Assembly (NCBI GenBank): GCA_024195265.1
Contig: JAJLRJ010000014.1
Location: 21,951,509-22,015,508 of the forward strand
Origin: Dendrophyllia cribrosa
Lineage: Eukaryota > Cnidaria > Anthozoa > Scleractinia > Dendrophylliidae
DNA length: 64,000 bases
Reading direction: 5' to 3'
Made by a program: the position numbers and the translations under genes. Shown here in pieces: positions 1 through 10,310 of this stretch (position 1 is its first letter; the number at the start of each line of letters is the position of its first letter). A model generated the notes under the pieces. It had not been told where the DNA came from. It worked only from the letters and a program-made list of their open reading frames with translations, and did not search any database.

Positions 1-408
1 GGCCATGTCCACACCAACCGGTTTTCATTTGAAACCAGCGTTTTTGCATAGGAAATACACTAAGCTCTTTCGTTAAAAATGCATAAATTTTTATTCGATT
101 TTTGCCTACCCTTCGCATCGTTTCGACCACTGTCAGCATTTTCCAAAAGCAACGTTTTTTATTTCAAATTCACCCACTTTAGAGATACCTTACTAGCAGA
201 GTCTCCTTCCATCTTCCTAGGAAAATGGATTTTATTTCTGTTGAAAGATTACAGGGGATGCTGGATAGCGTTTTCAAGAAGATTCGTTAGTTAGGATGAG
301 GACTGGGTCAACATGGTCATTTTGGGATATGACCAGACAACCCGTCCTCCTCTCTGAATTAACGATTTTTTTTTTTTAAAAAAGAACAAAAAAAAGAACA
401 ATCCTTAG

Positions 409-489
409 TGTTCGGACAGGACTCGAACCTACGGCCTCTACGACCCTTCGCTGACTTATCCTCTCTTCTAACCACTAGACCACCACGCT
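409..489 (-). pseudogene. tRNA-like sequence (SINE head or tRNA relic)
   Basis: On the minus strand a perfect A box TGGTCTAGTGG (472-482) and B box GGTTCGAGTCC (419-429) have tRNA-like spacing. The T stem can form with two G-U pairs. The acceptor stem pairs at only about three of seven positions. A working tRNA is therefore unlikely; it is more probably a tRNA-derived SINE head or relic. Confidence 0.55.
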
Positions 490-736
490 GCTGGTTGAGC
501 AAACCTCAATTATTTAGCATAATAAAATTCATGCGCTTATTCTACACCCTGTAGTAAGCCTATAAATCACTCGCTTGAAAATAATTTTAGAAAGTAAATG
601 GAAAAGCTTGATCACCAAACCTCAACAAAAAGCTAACCATTTGAAATCAGCGCTTAGGCCTAATCACTGTAAATCAATGATATTCTATGCAAGACTCAAA
701 TAAATATCTTGCAGATTTAATTTCCCATCGCCTTGT

Positions 737-806
737 TGTTCGGTGGTCTAGTGGCAAGAAGACGTTCCTAGTAGCGGTAGTTCCGGGTTCGAATCCCGCA
801 GTCCAA
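737..806 (+). pseudogene. tRNA-like sequence (SINE head or tRNA relic)
   Basis: The A box TGGTCTAGTGG (744-754) and B box GGTTCGAATCC (786-796) match the polymerase III consensus. Four of five T-stem pairs form, but the acceptor stem does not pair. Its 5' acceptor half, TGTTCGG, is exactly complementary to the 3' acceptor half of the minus-strand relative at 409-489. Both therefore probably descend from one tRNA-like ancestor. Confidence 0.55.
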
Positions 807-1320
807 ATAACATGGTTTTTTTTATTTCTTCTTTTCTGAAATGTCCTGGGAAACAGTGTTCTAAATTAACTATAATGGTAAATTCGGAGCAATTTAAGAA
901 TTAACGATTATCGTTAATTCAGAGAGGAGATCATGTTGGACCAGAAAACAAAGGCATGCAATGTGTACAATGCAATAGCTCCAAGGGAACACATCAGCAC
1001 TCGAAACTCCCAGTGGATTAAGAACATGTAGGCTAAAATTTGTCATTTCAACCCCAACACTTAAGAACCTGTTAAGCCTTAACATTGAAACAGGTTCTTA
1101 TTTGGTAAAATCAGTTAAAATGAAGGTTAATGTGAAAACCAAAACGTACCTATTGCTGTACTAGAAATGTCATGTTATAAAGGGCTTGTTGTGAGTTTAA
1201 AGAAATCAGAAGACCCAGAGTAGCATCTCTGTTTGAAATGTAGTCACAACAGGCATAATGTATGTTTGTGACACAGAATAAGAACCCATTTAAGGCTCTT
1301 TTAAGTTCCTAAATGGCCTA

Positions 1321-2353
1321 ATTTCTCAGTAGACACCGAATTATATAAACAGAACCTTTTTAGTCTAACTTGGAAAAATACTGATTCTTATTTGCAGGTG
1401 TTTAATCTATCTTCTGTTATTCTCAGACCTTTTATTTCCATAATAAAAGTTAATAAATAAATAAATAAATAAGAACTTCAGTTTGAAATGATATTTCTAT
1501 TCAAAAATTTTCCTCCCAGAGTTTAGACTACAAGAATATTTTGACCCTGTAAAACTTTTAGTCTGGCTCAGTCAGTAAATAATTTAATCAACCATGCAAC
1601 TGTCAAAGAATAATATAACAATAAAACAGACAATAACAATATAGTTACTAAGTGACTTAGTTAGTTACTTAGACAATAATTTATTTATAGCACATGATAC
1701 AAAGAAATGTCATATAATAATGTGTCATTTGATAGTTCATTACAAATACAATAACTTGCTTCTTTGCTTAGAGTATATGACTACTGTTGTATCACAGGAG
1801 AAGAAAAAAGAAGGAAAAGAAAAAGTCCAATCCTTTTACTCTAGAAACATGTGGTGTTATAGCTTTAATTTACGAGTCTCCTTGTCTCCAAATTGGTCAT
1901 ATGATAAAATACTTATTGACTAAGTTAAGTGGAGCCAGATGTGAAAATATTTGGCTCTCTGCCATGGTGCATGGACCTCGCTTTCCTTAGTCTATACGCC
2001 ATGACCTTCAGCCAAAATTTGGTTGAAATGGGAAAATATTTAATTAACATCATTTTTTAAGGTATTATCATATTGTATCTGTATAAAAACTCTTCACCGG
2101 AATTGAAGTAAAAGATATCCAAAACGTACATCCTCTCATGACCACCAGGAATAAACATGTTATACTGGGGTGTTGTTGACATTTCTTGTGGTATTTATCT
2201 CACTAGCTCTTTCACAATAATTGTGAAATTTAATGCATGATCATTCAAAAATTACAAATTTGTCTGCCAACATTCATTTCCAAGAAAACAATTTATTCCC
2301 TTATGAACTTTTGCCAGTCCAACCAAACACTTGTCAAAAGGTAATTTTAGGCT
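1321..2353. other. Noncoding; 3' flank of zinc-finger copy A
   Basis: No convincing gene is visible. An (AATA)n run lies at about 1450-1472. From about 1880 to 2353 the sequence matches the DNA downstream of zinc-finger copies B (9750-10310) and C (18055-18597), so it is the 3' flank shared by the family. A minus-strand AATAAA (plus TTTATT at 2292-2297) is a possible poly(A) signal for copy A. The other two copies have lost it. Confidence 0.5.
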
Positions 2354-3157
2354 TCACTCCTGTTTGATTTGTTTAATGTCAGTTAATAGCTCACTAATAC
2401 TACATGTAACATCATTGTAATGTTTTTTGTAAGTAAATGTCCCTTTCCTGTGTGTTTGTTTGTGTTGCTTTAGATGTTCTGCTTGAGTAAAACATTTGCC
2501 ACATTGGTCACATTCAAAAGGTTTCTCTCCATTGTGTATTCTTTTATGTTTCTTTAGACTTCCTGATTGACTAAAGCATTTGCCACACTGGTGGCACTCA
2601 AAAGGCTTCTCCCCACTGTGTATTCGTTTGTGTTCCTTTAGATTTCTTGCTAGAGTAAAACACTTGCCACATTGGTCACATTCAAAAGGTTTCTCTCCAC
2701 TGTGTATTTGTTTGTGTTTCTTTAGATTTCCTACATCAATAAACAATTTGCCACACTGATCACATCCAAAAGGTTTCTCTCCACTGTGTGTTCGCTTGTG
2801 TCGATTTAGACTTCCTGCTTGAGTAAAATATTTCCCACACTGGTTGCATTCAAAAGGTTTCTCTCCACTGTGTGTTCGCTTGTGTTTCTTTAGACTTCCT
2901 GCTTGAGTAAAACATTTGTCACAGTGCTCACATTCAAAAGGTTTGTCTCCATTGTGTGTTCGTTTGTGTTGCTTTAGATTTCCTGCACGAGTAAAATACT
3001 TGCCACATTGGTCACATTCAAAACGTTTCTCACCACTGTGTGTTCGTTTGTGTTCCACTCTGATACTAACATCATTGCCATGTTTTTGGAAAGTATTAAC
3101 ATATCTTTCCTGTGTGTTCGCTTGTGTTGCTTTAGATGTCCTGCTTGAATAAAACAT
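2354..3157 (-). CDS. C2H2 zinc-finger protein, copy A (7 fingers)
   Basis: The frame is made of seven tandem C2H2 fingers of the Kruppel type, each ending H-x3-H and joined by [13 protein letters not shown] linkers. It finishes with a tail, THRKGTFTYKKHYNDV, that is shared with copies B and C. Such proteins bind DNA in the nucleus; specificity-setting helix residues (-1, 3, 6) vary between fingers, for example R-N-Q, Q-S-K and Q-H-Q. The first 30 or so residues from the listed ATG lack family similarity, so homologous coding probably begins near 3055, and 5' exons with the true start were not found. No effector domain such as KRAB or BTB is visible. The 2-finger fragment just upstream is in another frame, so the locus may be a fusion product or a pseudogene. 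Confidence 0.75.
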   Translation of the reverse strand: MFYSSRTSKATQANTQERYVNTFQKHGNDVSIRVEHKRTHSGEKRFECDQCGKYFTRAGNLKQHKRTHNGDKPFECEHCDKCFTQAGSLKKHKRTHSGEKPFECNQCGKYFTQAGSLNRHKRTHSGEKPFGCDQCGKLFIDVGNLKKHKQIHSGEKPFECDQCGKCFTLARNLKEHKRIHSGEKPFECHQCGKCFSQSGSLKKHKRIHNGEKPFECDQCGKCFTQAEHLKQHKQTHRKGTFTYKKHYNDVTCSISELLTDIKQIKQE

Positions 3158-3351
3158 CTGCCACAGTGGTCAAATTCAAAAGGTTTCTCTCCACTGTGTA
3201 TTTGTCTGTGTTTCTTTAGATTTACTGCTTCAATAAACAATTTGCCACACTGGTCACATTCAAAAGGTTTCTCTCCACTGTGCATTCGCTTGTAACATGG
3301 TGTCAGGGCAAGTCCTAAACACAAGCTTTGCAGCTGCACTGCCAGATTCAT
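3060..3351 (-). pseudogene. Broken 2-finger zinc-finger fragment fused upstream of copy A
   Basis: In another frame, two finger units follow [15 protein letters not shown]. The second begins FEFDHC, so its first zinc cysteine is replaced by phenylalanine. After these fingers the DNA resembles the family's C-terminal tail but is shifted and cut short, and the 7-finger frame then takes over near 3055. This looks like the end of one gene joined to the middle of another by unequal recombination. A (TAA)n run at 3349-3371 marks the upstream edge. Confidence 0.6.
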
Positions 3352-3391
3352 AATAATAATAATAATTTATTACTTATATACAATTATATAC

Positions 3392-3472
3392 AATATACAC
3401 CTAAATCAAAAAAGGTTGCTGTCGACGATTGGTGTTTGGTGTTTGGTCATTCATTACTCCTGGTGCATTCTG
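3392..3472. repeat. Inverted repeat arm 1 (partner 5203-5272)
   Basis: About 70-80 bp, including CACCTAAATCAAAAAAGG and TTTGGTCATTCATTACTC, reappear in reverse at 5203-5272 and again at about 11708-11780. The arms flank the piggyBac-like element. On the minus strand the 5203 arm lies upstream of zinc-finger copy A, so it could be part of a promoter or first exon. Confidence 0.6.
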
Positions 3473-3868
3473 GTATAGTAGCACTTGTGTTCTGCATCTG
3501 AGGCAATGGAGGCCGCCGAGTCGCTGTCCACAGACATTTGCCTTGGTATTCTCGATCAAAAAAGAAAGGGACTTTCAAGTTCAAATAGAGAAAGGAAAAC
3601 CGTCGTGTGTTATGTTCTCCACAAAACCTATAATTTGATCATTTGACGAAGTTGTTTTGCAGGGAATAACAAAATGTAAAATGCATGTGCAGAGGCATTG
3701 TTTTCGCTCATTAATCGTATTGTTTTGTGCCGCTCTAGCTAGCAAATGATAACATGATTTCTCACGTTCAAAGTTAAACCTTCTGAAGTGTGGCTGCTCA
3801 GAGAAATAAACTTGGTTATTTCATTACAAACACCTTTTCACTGAGTTATTTCTTTTAAGGAATTTTAA

Positions 3869-4826
3869 CCCATTAACACCTGAACCGCCCGTAACCGCCC
3901 GTACAAGACTCCACTGCTTTAAAAAATTGTAACTTTCTCAATCGTGCGAACATTGCCTTAACTAGCAGTTGTGAGCATTGACTAGAAAGTCTTTCAAATT
4001 GAGATACCCAATAAACACAAAAAAGTCAGCGATTTTTGCAGAATATCAGCGTTTGAATTTGGACAATAACAAAAATTTCCTGTTTAACGTCATAGAAATC
4101 ACGTTTTTGCCTTTAGTTTTTTTTATTCAAATCATCGTGGCAAACCCAAAAGTCAACATTTACAGCAAAATTCAGTCCTAGTCCTAGCTTAGCAGTGAAT
4201 TTTTTTGCTCTTACTCGTTGCTCGGGCCGAGCTACAGCTTCTTATTCTAGTGCATACTCACCTTGCCTCGATTTTCAACATCACCACCGCACTGCATGCT
4301 GGGAAATAACGAGATTTTTCGACCACAGCCACTCTGACCCACCGCCGAAATTTCGCGCTTGTTGTGTTCTCCTGTGGTCGCAAATTCCAAAATATGCCGC
4401 GGTAGGTCGAGAAATTCATCCAGAGTCGAGTCCCAAAGCTACTTCGTTTCCAGGCAGCCATTTTTCCAGTTCAACGAGCAATGAGCCAAATTCGTAAACG
4501 AAGTACAACACCTAACTCGCTTCGTTGAGAAGTGGACTCTGAACTACCTTCAAGCATAATGATGATGCTCATCAGGCAGCTACTAAAGATGAAAAATGGC
4601 TGTGAACTTACCAAAAATCTCAGAAAGATGATATTGAAGTCTTTATTGAGAACAAACGAAGCGAAATGCCAACAACACAATGACGTTTCCAGTAAACTCG
4701 AGCCTTCAGTGTTTTAGAACAGCAGCACTTTCAATGGTAACTCCAAATATGAAGTCACGAAATCCTATGGGGCATGTGTATGCAGAAAATCACTCAAAAA
4801 TGTAAAAATCCTCAGGTGTCAATGGG
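3869..4826. mobile_element. piggyBac-like non-autonomous element (MITE)
   Basis: The ends are CCCATTAACACCTGA and, inverted, TCAGGTGTCAATGGG, a 15-bp TIR with one mismatch. Each end abuts TTAA (3865-3868 and 4827-4830), the target duplication typical of the piggyBac superfamily. The 958-bp interior holds only short unrelated frames and no DDD transposase, so movement would need a transposase supplied from elsewhere. The family call rests on TTAA plus the terminal CCC. Confidence 0.7.
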
Positions 4827-4860
4827 TTAACTGGGTTACTAAAAAAATAACCCAGTTAAC
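4826..4860. repeat. Perfect 13-bp hairpin
   Basis: GTTAACTGGGTTA at 4826-4838 and its exact complement at 4848-4860 enclose a 9-nt A-rich loop. It overlaps the right TTAA of the piggyBac-like element. It lacks the U tract of a terminator and has no evident gene context. Confidence 0.6.
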
Positions 4861-4978
4861 TCACCAAGTGCTGCAGCAGTCAATATTTTTCGTAGTCACT
4901 GAACCGAAAACCCAGCAAGCCTTTTCAGAGCACATGGCTTTAAATCTCACTAATGTGTATGTTATGGAGTATGAAGCT

Positions 4979-4979
<1 letters not shown>

Positions 4980-5009
<30 letters not shown>
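4980..5009. repeat. Poly-T/poly-G run at a duplication breakpoint
   Basis: A T run is followed by a G run of about 20. The left edge of the tandem duplication starts directly after it, at the TTGTTTTTCCCATTTTC sequence that recurs at about 11520. Run length here is unreliable in most sequencing chemistries. Confidence 0.6.
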
Positions 5010-5944
5010 TTGTTTTTCCCATTTTCTTTTTCTTTTTGCCATAATACTTAGTACCGTCACTGAATACCGCAGCCTCTTTAACTGATAGACAGAGGTACAG
5101 TGTATATAATGTGCCATCTTAGATCTTGGGAGTATGGTGCAGGCATACTGCGAACCACGACGGTCGTCACACACACAGCATCGTCAAGCAATAGTCCTCC
5201 CCCAGAATGCACCGAGAGTAATGAATGACCAAACACCAATCCACAACAGCAACCTTTTTTGATTTAGGTGTATACAATTCAAAAAGTCTAAAATCCATTT
5301 AAATATAAATACCTAAATATTAAGATATAAATAAAATCAATAAATGCTAACTATGAGAGACTGTTGATAAAATCCTATGGTGTGACCATTCAAACGAAAC
5401 CACTTTGGCAGTACTTTTGCATGGTGCTTTTTGTATTACAATATTTCACAAAATGAATCAGAAAACAACCTTCTGCCCCCACCCCCACCCCCCCTTAGCT
5501 AGCTACGCATTTTGCTCCACTACCCCTCCCCCCCCCCCCAACCCTCCCCTTCCTCCAATGCATCTCCATGGGTAAGGCAGATGACTATTACCTATTGCAT
5601 TTGGAATGGGCAAAATATATGCGCAAGCCTTATGTGCTGGTCAGGGGAATCACCAAGAAAAGTTTATAATGGAGTGATGCAGTGAGTGAGTGAGTGAAAA
5701 CTTGCATATTTGCCACCATCTGTGGTAACCCGTTCAAGATGCTTTGCATATTCACAAGTTAAAAATGCCAACCCTCACTAGGAGCGTCTGCCGACAGTGG
5801 TCAAAGTGGAGCAACAGGAAATATCTACAACTGCTTTTCATGATAAATGCATCGGCTAAATTGCAGAATACCCAGCCCACGTTTTTGCATCTCACTAAAT
5901 AAAAATAGTGCCTATTGTTATTTGCCTCGTCCTGCAAAGCTAAT

Positions 5945-7016
5945 GTACCAGTCAATTCCAAGACCGCCCATCCCCCCCCGGGCATACCCCGGGCATTTGA
6001 CGAGAGGTTAGCTCCGCATAGTGGGGCATTTGACATGAAACGAGGCCCGACGGGGCGGGCATTTGACTTCAACAAAAACGTTGGTCAGCGGTCGCAAGGT
6101 ATTAAAAATTTAATAGTCATATTTTATAATATTCCGTCGCCATGAGTGGCAGCATGATTCATTGAATTTGCTCGATTTATCTTTCATCGTGATTCTTTAA
6201 TAAATTAATAAAGCACAATGGTTATGAAACCTGAGAAATGTCTCTGTTCGATGTTTCTGTTATCATTTTTTGGCCTTAAAATCAGACAGACAGTATAACT
6301 ATTAAAACTGCAGCGGAGTATAACTAAGTTGCAATATCATTCTATTTTTTTCGCTGAAACTAAATCTAGCTAAGAGATATATAAACAACAGACAACAGCA
6401 CAAGCAAAGATTGCAAGATATTTAAAGTGAACATGAAAGATAATATACGATTTATATTTTGGTCGAATTCAAAACCACAACTGAAATAGCGGCATGCATC
6501 TTACAGCGTACGTGATCTCACCTCGAAAACAATCCGAACAGCACCAGTTTATAGATTTGTCTTGGCAAGTCTACAAAAATAATGTTAAAGAAAACCATCC
6601 AGATCGGCTAAAAATTGTTTTGACTTCGCAAATAGCGTTTAAGAACAACTTCAGACTTTACCGATACAAGCTTCGTTGGCACCGAAGTTGCCAACTGCGT
6701 TTCAAAGTTCGCAATTTGATTGACAAACTGACAAATGTAATTGACAACTTCGCAACGTAGTATCAAATTTCCCAACGAACTTGGCAAATGGCGTGGCCAA
6801 AGTAAGCTGAAATCCACTGTAACTAGTTACTTTAATCCCTCCTTGCCCGGACGGTGGGGCATTTGACGCTCTGTGAAGCCCTGCCCGATGGGGCATTTGA
6901 CCGTATAAACTGCCCACATAGTGGGGCATTTGACAATTTTTTTTTAAAAAAGTCAAATGCCCGGGGGTTTGCCCGGGGGGGGGGGGGGGATGGGCGGTCT
7001 TAGAATTGACTGGTAC
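5945..7016. mobile_element. TIR element with subterminal GGGGCATTTGAC repeats (unit 1)
   Basis: Inverted ends of about 60 bp begin GTACCAGTCAATTC and contain a C/G run. Inside each end, (G)GGGCATTTGAC occurs about three times, a layout resembling clustered transposase-binding sites. The 1072-bp interior encodes no recognisable transposase; the 88-residue frame at 6494-6760 matches nothing I know. The copy in unit 2 lies at 14343-15423. The superfamily is unclear because I could not fix a target duplication. Confidence 0.6.
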
Positions 7017-7605
7017 ATAACCGACACATGGAAATGAACTGATAAAATCATATGCCAATGGCTTTGAAAATCTACGCCAAGCAGCAAAATTCTATGCAGC
7101 CTGAAGAATGAGTCAATCAACGAACATACGCCAGAATACCAAAGACTGGAACAGTACGCCACAACCTTTTAAAACCACGCCGAAGATCTTCGGTGTGACA
7201 CACACGGAATGCAGACTGAAAACCTCTTCACATCGAAGAAAAGATAACGAGTAACGTTTAAATGTACCTGGGACAATTACCTAACACCCTTTTAACATAT
7301 TCTCGTGTACTTTTCTTACCTAAACTGAGGCAAAACAATGAATAAAGTGAGCTGCGAAGACTTCAAACCACGATCATACGACGACCAGACGACGACCTTG
7401 AACACTAGTGCCCAGTCTGTTATCCGATGTTGCCTAATTTTATGGATAAGAGGGGTTTGCAACCCGGGACATAAAATTGACAGGGGTGCCCGTGGGAAAG
7501 GTACCAGAATCTTGTTTGATGGGTGTGGCTCAAATGAATTTTTACTTCTAAGAGGTACCAATTCTAAAACACATGCCATATTCTGTCATATTTTTTCGGC
7601 TTTTC

Positions 7606-7750
7606 GGTGGTTTTCATGTTACGTCATCGCCGCCATGCTGGTGGACATAAACAATAGTTCTCTCATTAGCTCCTTTTGTTCGTCCACCAGCATCTGTTCG
7701 TTTCACTATTGTTATCTATGTCTCTAGAGATTGATTGCAAACCACCTATA
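7606..7750. mobile_element. MITE, first of a tandem pair (unit 1)
   Basis: A 145-bp copy of the element at 7747-7895, joined to it head to tail and sharing the central TATA. Its left end has lost the TATA. Unit 2 carries only one copy (16028-16176), so the extra copy arose after the duplication or was lost from unit 2. Confidence 0.6.
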
Positions 7751-7895
7751 GGTGGTTTTCATGTTACGTCATCGCCGCCATGCTGGTGGACATAAACAAT
7801 AGTTCTCTCATTAGCTCCTTTTGTTCGTCCACCAGCATTTGTTCGTTTCACTATTGTTAACTATGTCTCTAGAGATTGGTTGCAAACCACCTATA
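7747..7895. mobile_element. MITE, second of a tandem pair (unit 1)
   Basis: 149 bp with inverted ends TATAGGTGGTTT and AAACCACCTATA around a hairpin-prone core containing GCTGGTGGAC and GTCCACCAGC. The TATA edges fit a TA-type target site. There is no coding capacity. Confidence 0.6.
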
Positions 7896-9179
7896 CCCTA
7901 AAAGGTACAGCGATAACTAGGTTCGACGCCGGGAGAACGCAAGCCTAATCAAGCCTTACTTGGAAAAATGCGGATTCTTATTGCAGGTGTTTAATCTAAT
8001 GTACATTTTGGTTGTCCTGTGTGATACGAGCAGAAAAAAATCGAGATTTTTGTTAGGATAGTAATGGGAATGAGGATATGATGGGAATGCGGATATGGAG
8101 ACATAAACCTGTATAAACCAGACATAATCTAGTATAAACCAGACATAAAAGCAATAAAACCATAACATGTTGAAACAGGAAATGAAAAAAAGTTTAGAAT
8201 AATTTTCAGTAAATCTATTAATAAATAGTAATTATAACTTATGGCATTTTGACTCTTGTGTGGTTTTCTTTATCGAAGCAATTCAACCACTTGGTCCACT
8301 GTGCCTTTGAAGAACTAGAGTTAAGACTTAAATAGTTGTTTATTGCTATCACAACCAAGACTCATGCAGCTCAATAAAGATTTATTGCAATATACAAAAC
8401 CACTGCTACTGAGCAACCCAGAAACTGGGAGTGGTGCACGTGGGTGGGTTGACTCACTTACAAGGATGACAAAGGACGAACTGATAACTACAAGATACTA
8501 CTAACAGTTCTTCAACTTAATGTCCACGTAGCAGATTTAAGGAAAATTCCTTTGGCTAGGGTTACAAATACTAATTAATACTTTTAACGTCAATCATGCA
8601 CTAAAACCCTCAGTTTAATACTGTTACAGTCCAGTAATACTGTATGTTTAATGTTTAAGTAATGTCGTGTACAATTATGGCAGTACCAAATAAAGAAATT
8701 AAAATTATAAATCACGCTCCTTGACTGCACCAAAATACTGTGCAAGGCTGTGCTCTTAGAAGAATCATAGAGAGCCCAAAGGCTCCCAGCCTGGGGTGCC
8801 CCGCTCTTATTGATACACTGTAGTTATGTTTTTGCTTTTTTATTTAAGACATCATCTGTTTAAAATTTCAAGACCCCCCTCCATAACAAAAAAAATTCCC
8901 CAGGACCCCCCCCCCCCCCCCCTTTTGCAGTGGCTAAAATTTCAGGTCCCCCATTTTCTCACCCATCCCCCCCCCCCCCTCTCCCATAAATAATGAACGA
9001 TCCCTAAAAATCAAAATTTGAAAAAACTACAAATAGCACCATGCAAAAGGACTGCTGAAGAGGTTTCATTTGAATGGACACACCATAGGATTTCATTGAC
9101 AGACTCAAAAGTTAGAACTACACTACATAACTGACTCTGGAAGTGAAAGGGTTAAACTTTGAATGTGGTTGCCACCAGA

Positions 9180-9444
9180 ATGAAAGAGCTTAATTTTTTG
9201 GTACTCCCACCAAGCCAGCTAGCATTTTCTATATGTCTAGGGTAAGGAATATCAAGTCAATAGGGCAATTTAAAAGGGAAATAAACCGACTATTTCAATC
9301 ATCGGTTTCCCACTCGGCAACCTTGTAAAACAGTAAGTGAAGTGTATATATATTTTTAAGGATATAATTGTCACTTTTTATATACTGAATGATTTACCGA
9401 GTTTAAATAAAGTTATATGTATGTATGTATGTATGTATGTATAA
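9180..9444 (+). mobile_element. 5'-truncated LINE 3' end with (TATG)n tail (unit 1)
   Basis: The frame FKREINRLFQSSVSHSATL ends at a stop near 9328. It is followed by an AT-rich 3' UTR, AAATAAAGTTA and then a (TATG)n tail at 9416-9442. A C-terminal reverse-transcriptase-ORF remnant plus a simple-repeat tail is typical of truncated non-LTR retrotransposons. The matching copy is at 17471-17752. Confidence 0.55.
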
Positions 9445-10310
9445 AAAACACCTGGAACTAATTACCGCTAAAAAATTGGGGGGGGGGGGGGGGGGGGGCG
9501 GAGATCCTTTCCTGTATCTGACTCTTTTTAGATTTTTTAAATTGCATTTAACTTTGGTAAATAATACTTATTGAAGACAGCAGATGGCCCTGTGAGCCTT
9601 TGCAAAACCATTGATGGGCTGTACACATTTGTGTAAGCTGGGCTGGAAAAAGCACACCGCCCTACTACAATAGCGTACGTCCTTGTTAAATTTTAAATTA
9701 AATTAATTAAATTTAAATTAAATTTAAAATGTTAAAATTTCAAAAACTTTTGTCTCCAGATTGGTCATATGATAAAATACTTATTGACTAAGTTAAGTTG
9801 AGCCAGATGTGAAAATATTTGGCTCTCTGCCATGGTGCATGGACCTCGCTTTCCTTTAAGTTCATACGCCATGACCTTCAGCCAAAATTTGGTTAAAATG
9901 GGAAAATATTTAATTAATACTTTATATTTTTCCCAATAGGCCCTCCCACTCAGTCAATAAGTGCATTTTAATCAACAATAGAAAAATCAACATGTTTTGA
10001 ACAGTATTAAATGAATTAGGTATTATCATATTGTATCTTTATAAAAACTCTTCACGGGAATTGAAGTAAAAGTTATCCAAAAAGTACATCTTCTCATGAC
10101 CACCAGGAATAAACATGTTATACTAGGGTGTTGTTGACATTTCTTGTGGTATTTATCTCACTAGCTCTTTCACAATTTCACTTTAATGGCTGAATGATCA
10201 TTCAAAAATTACAAATTTGTCTGCCAACATTCTTTTCCAAGCAAACAGTTTGTCCCCTTATGAACTTTTGCCAGTCCAACCAAACACTTGTCAAAAGGTA
10301 ATTTTAGGCT

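Larger units (their letters stand above)
348..928. mobile_element. TIR element carrying two tRNA-like heads
   Basis: A perfect 19-bp inverted repeat, TCCTCTCTGAATTAACGAT, lies at 348-366 and in reverse at 910-928. The right end also contains a palindrome at 898-920. Compared with the sister repeat near 50835-50880, this block is extra, and the sequence beside both ends resembles the same ACCAxACAA target. Inside are two tRNA-like sequences in opposite orientation. It has no transposase-sized frame, so it is non-autonomous. Confidence 0.6.
1..1320. repeat. Interspersed repeat, copy 1 (interrupted)
   Basis: The DNA at 1-340 and 930-1320 matches, in the same order, a second copy split between 44160-44320 and 50638-51420. 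Shared landmarks are CCTTTCGTTAAA near 80, CTAGCAGAGTCTCCTTCC near 195, GGATTAAGAACATGTAGG near 1016 and TTTGAAATGTAGTC near 1231. No long frame is conserved between the copies, so I read this as a noncoding repeat family of unknown class. The copy is interrupted by the TIR element at 348-928. Confidence 0.75.

Noticed and set aside
3506..3646. 46-codon frame beginning MEAAESLSTDICLGILD downstream of the inverted repeat
   Set aside because: It has a fair start context but no family match, no splice partner and no conservation in the other copies of the flanking repeat.
4195..4497. 100-codon frame inside the piggyBac-like element
   Set aside because: Composition and overlap with another frame on the opposite strand suggest chance; no DDD transposase motif.
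4962..5174. 70-codon minus-strand frame ending in a proline/lysine run
   Set aside because: The proline run is just the poly-G tract, and the copy near 11520 lacks it.
7917..7932. GGTTCGACGCC resembling a polymerase III B box
   Set aside because: No A box at a usable distance upstream, here or in the copy near 16200.
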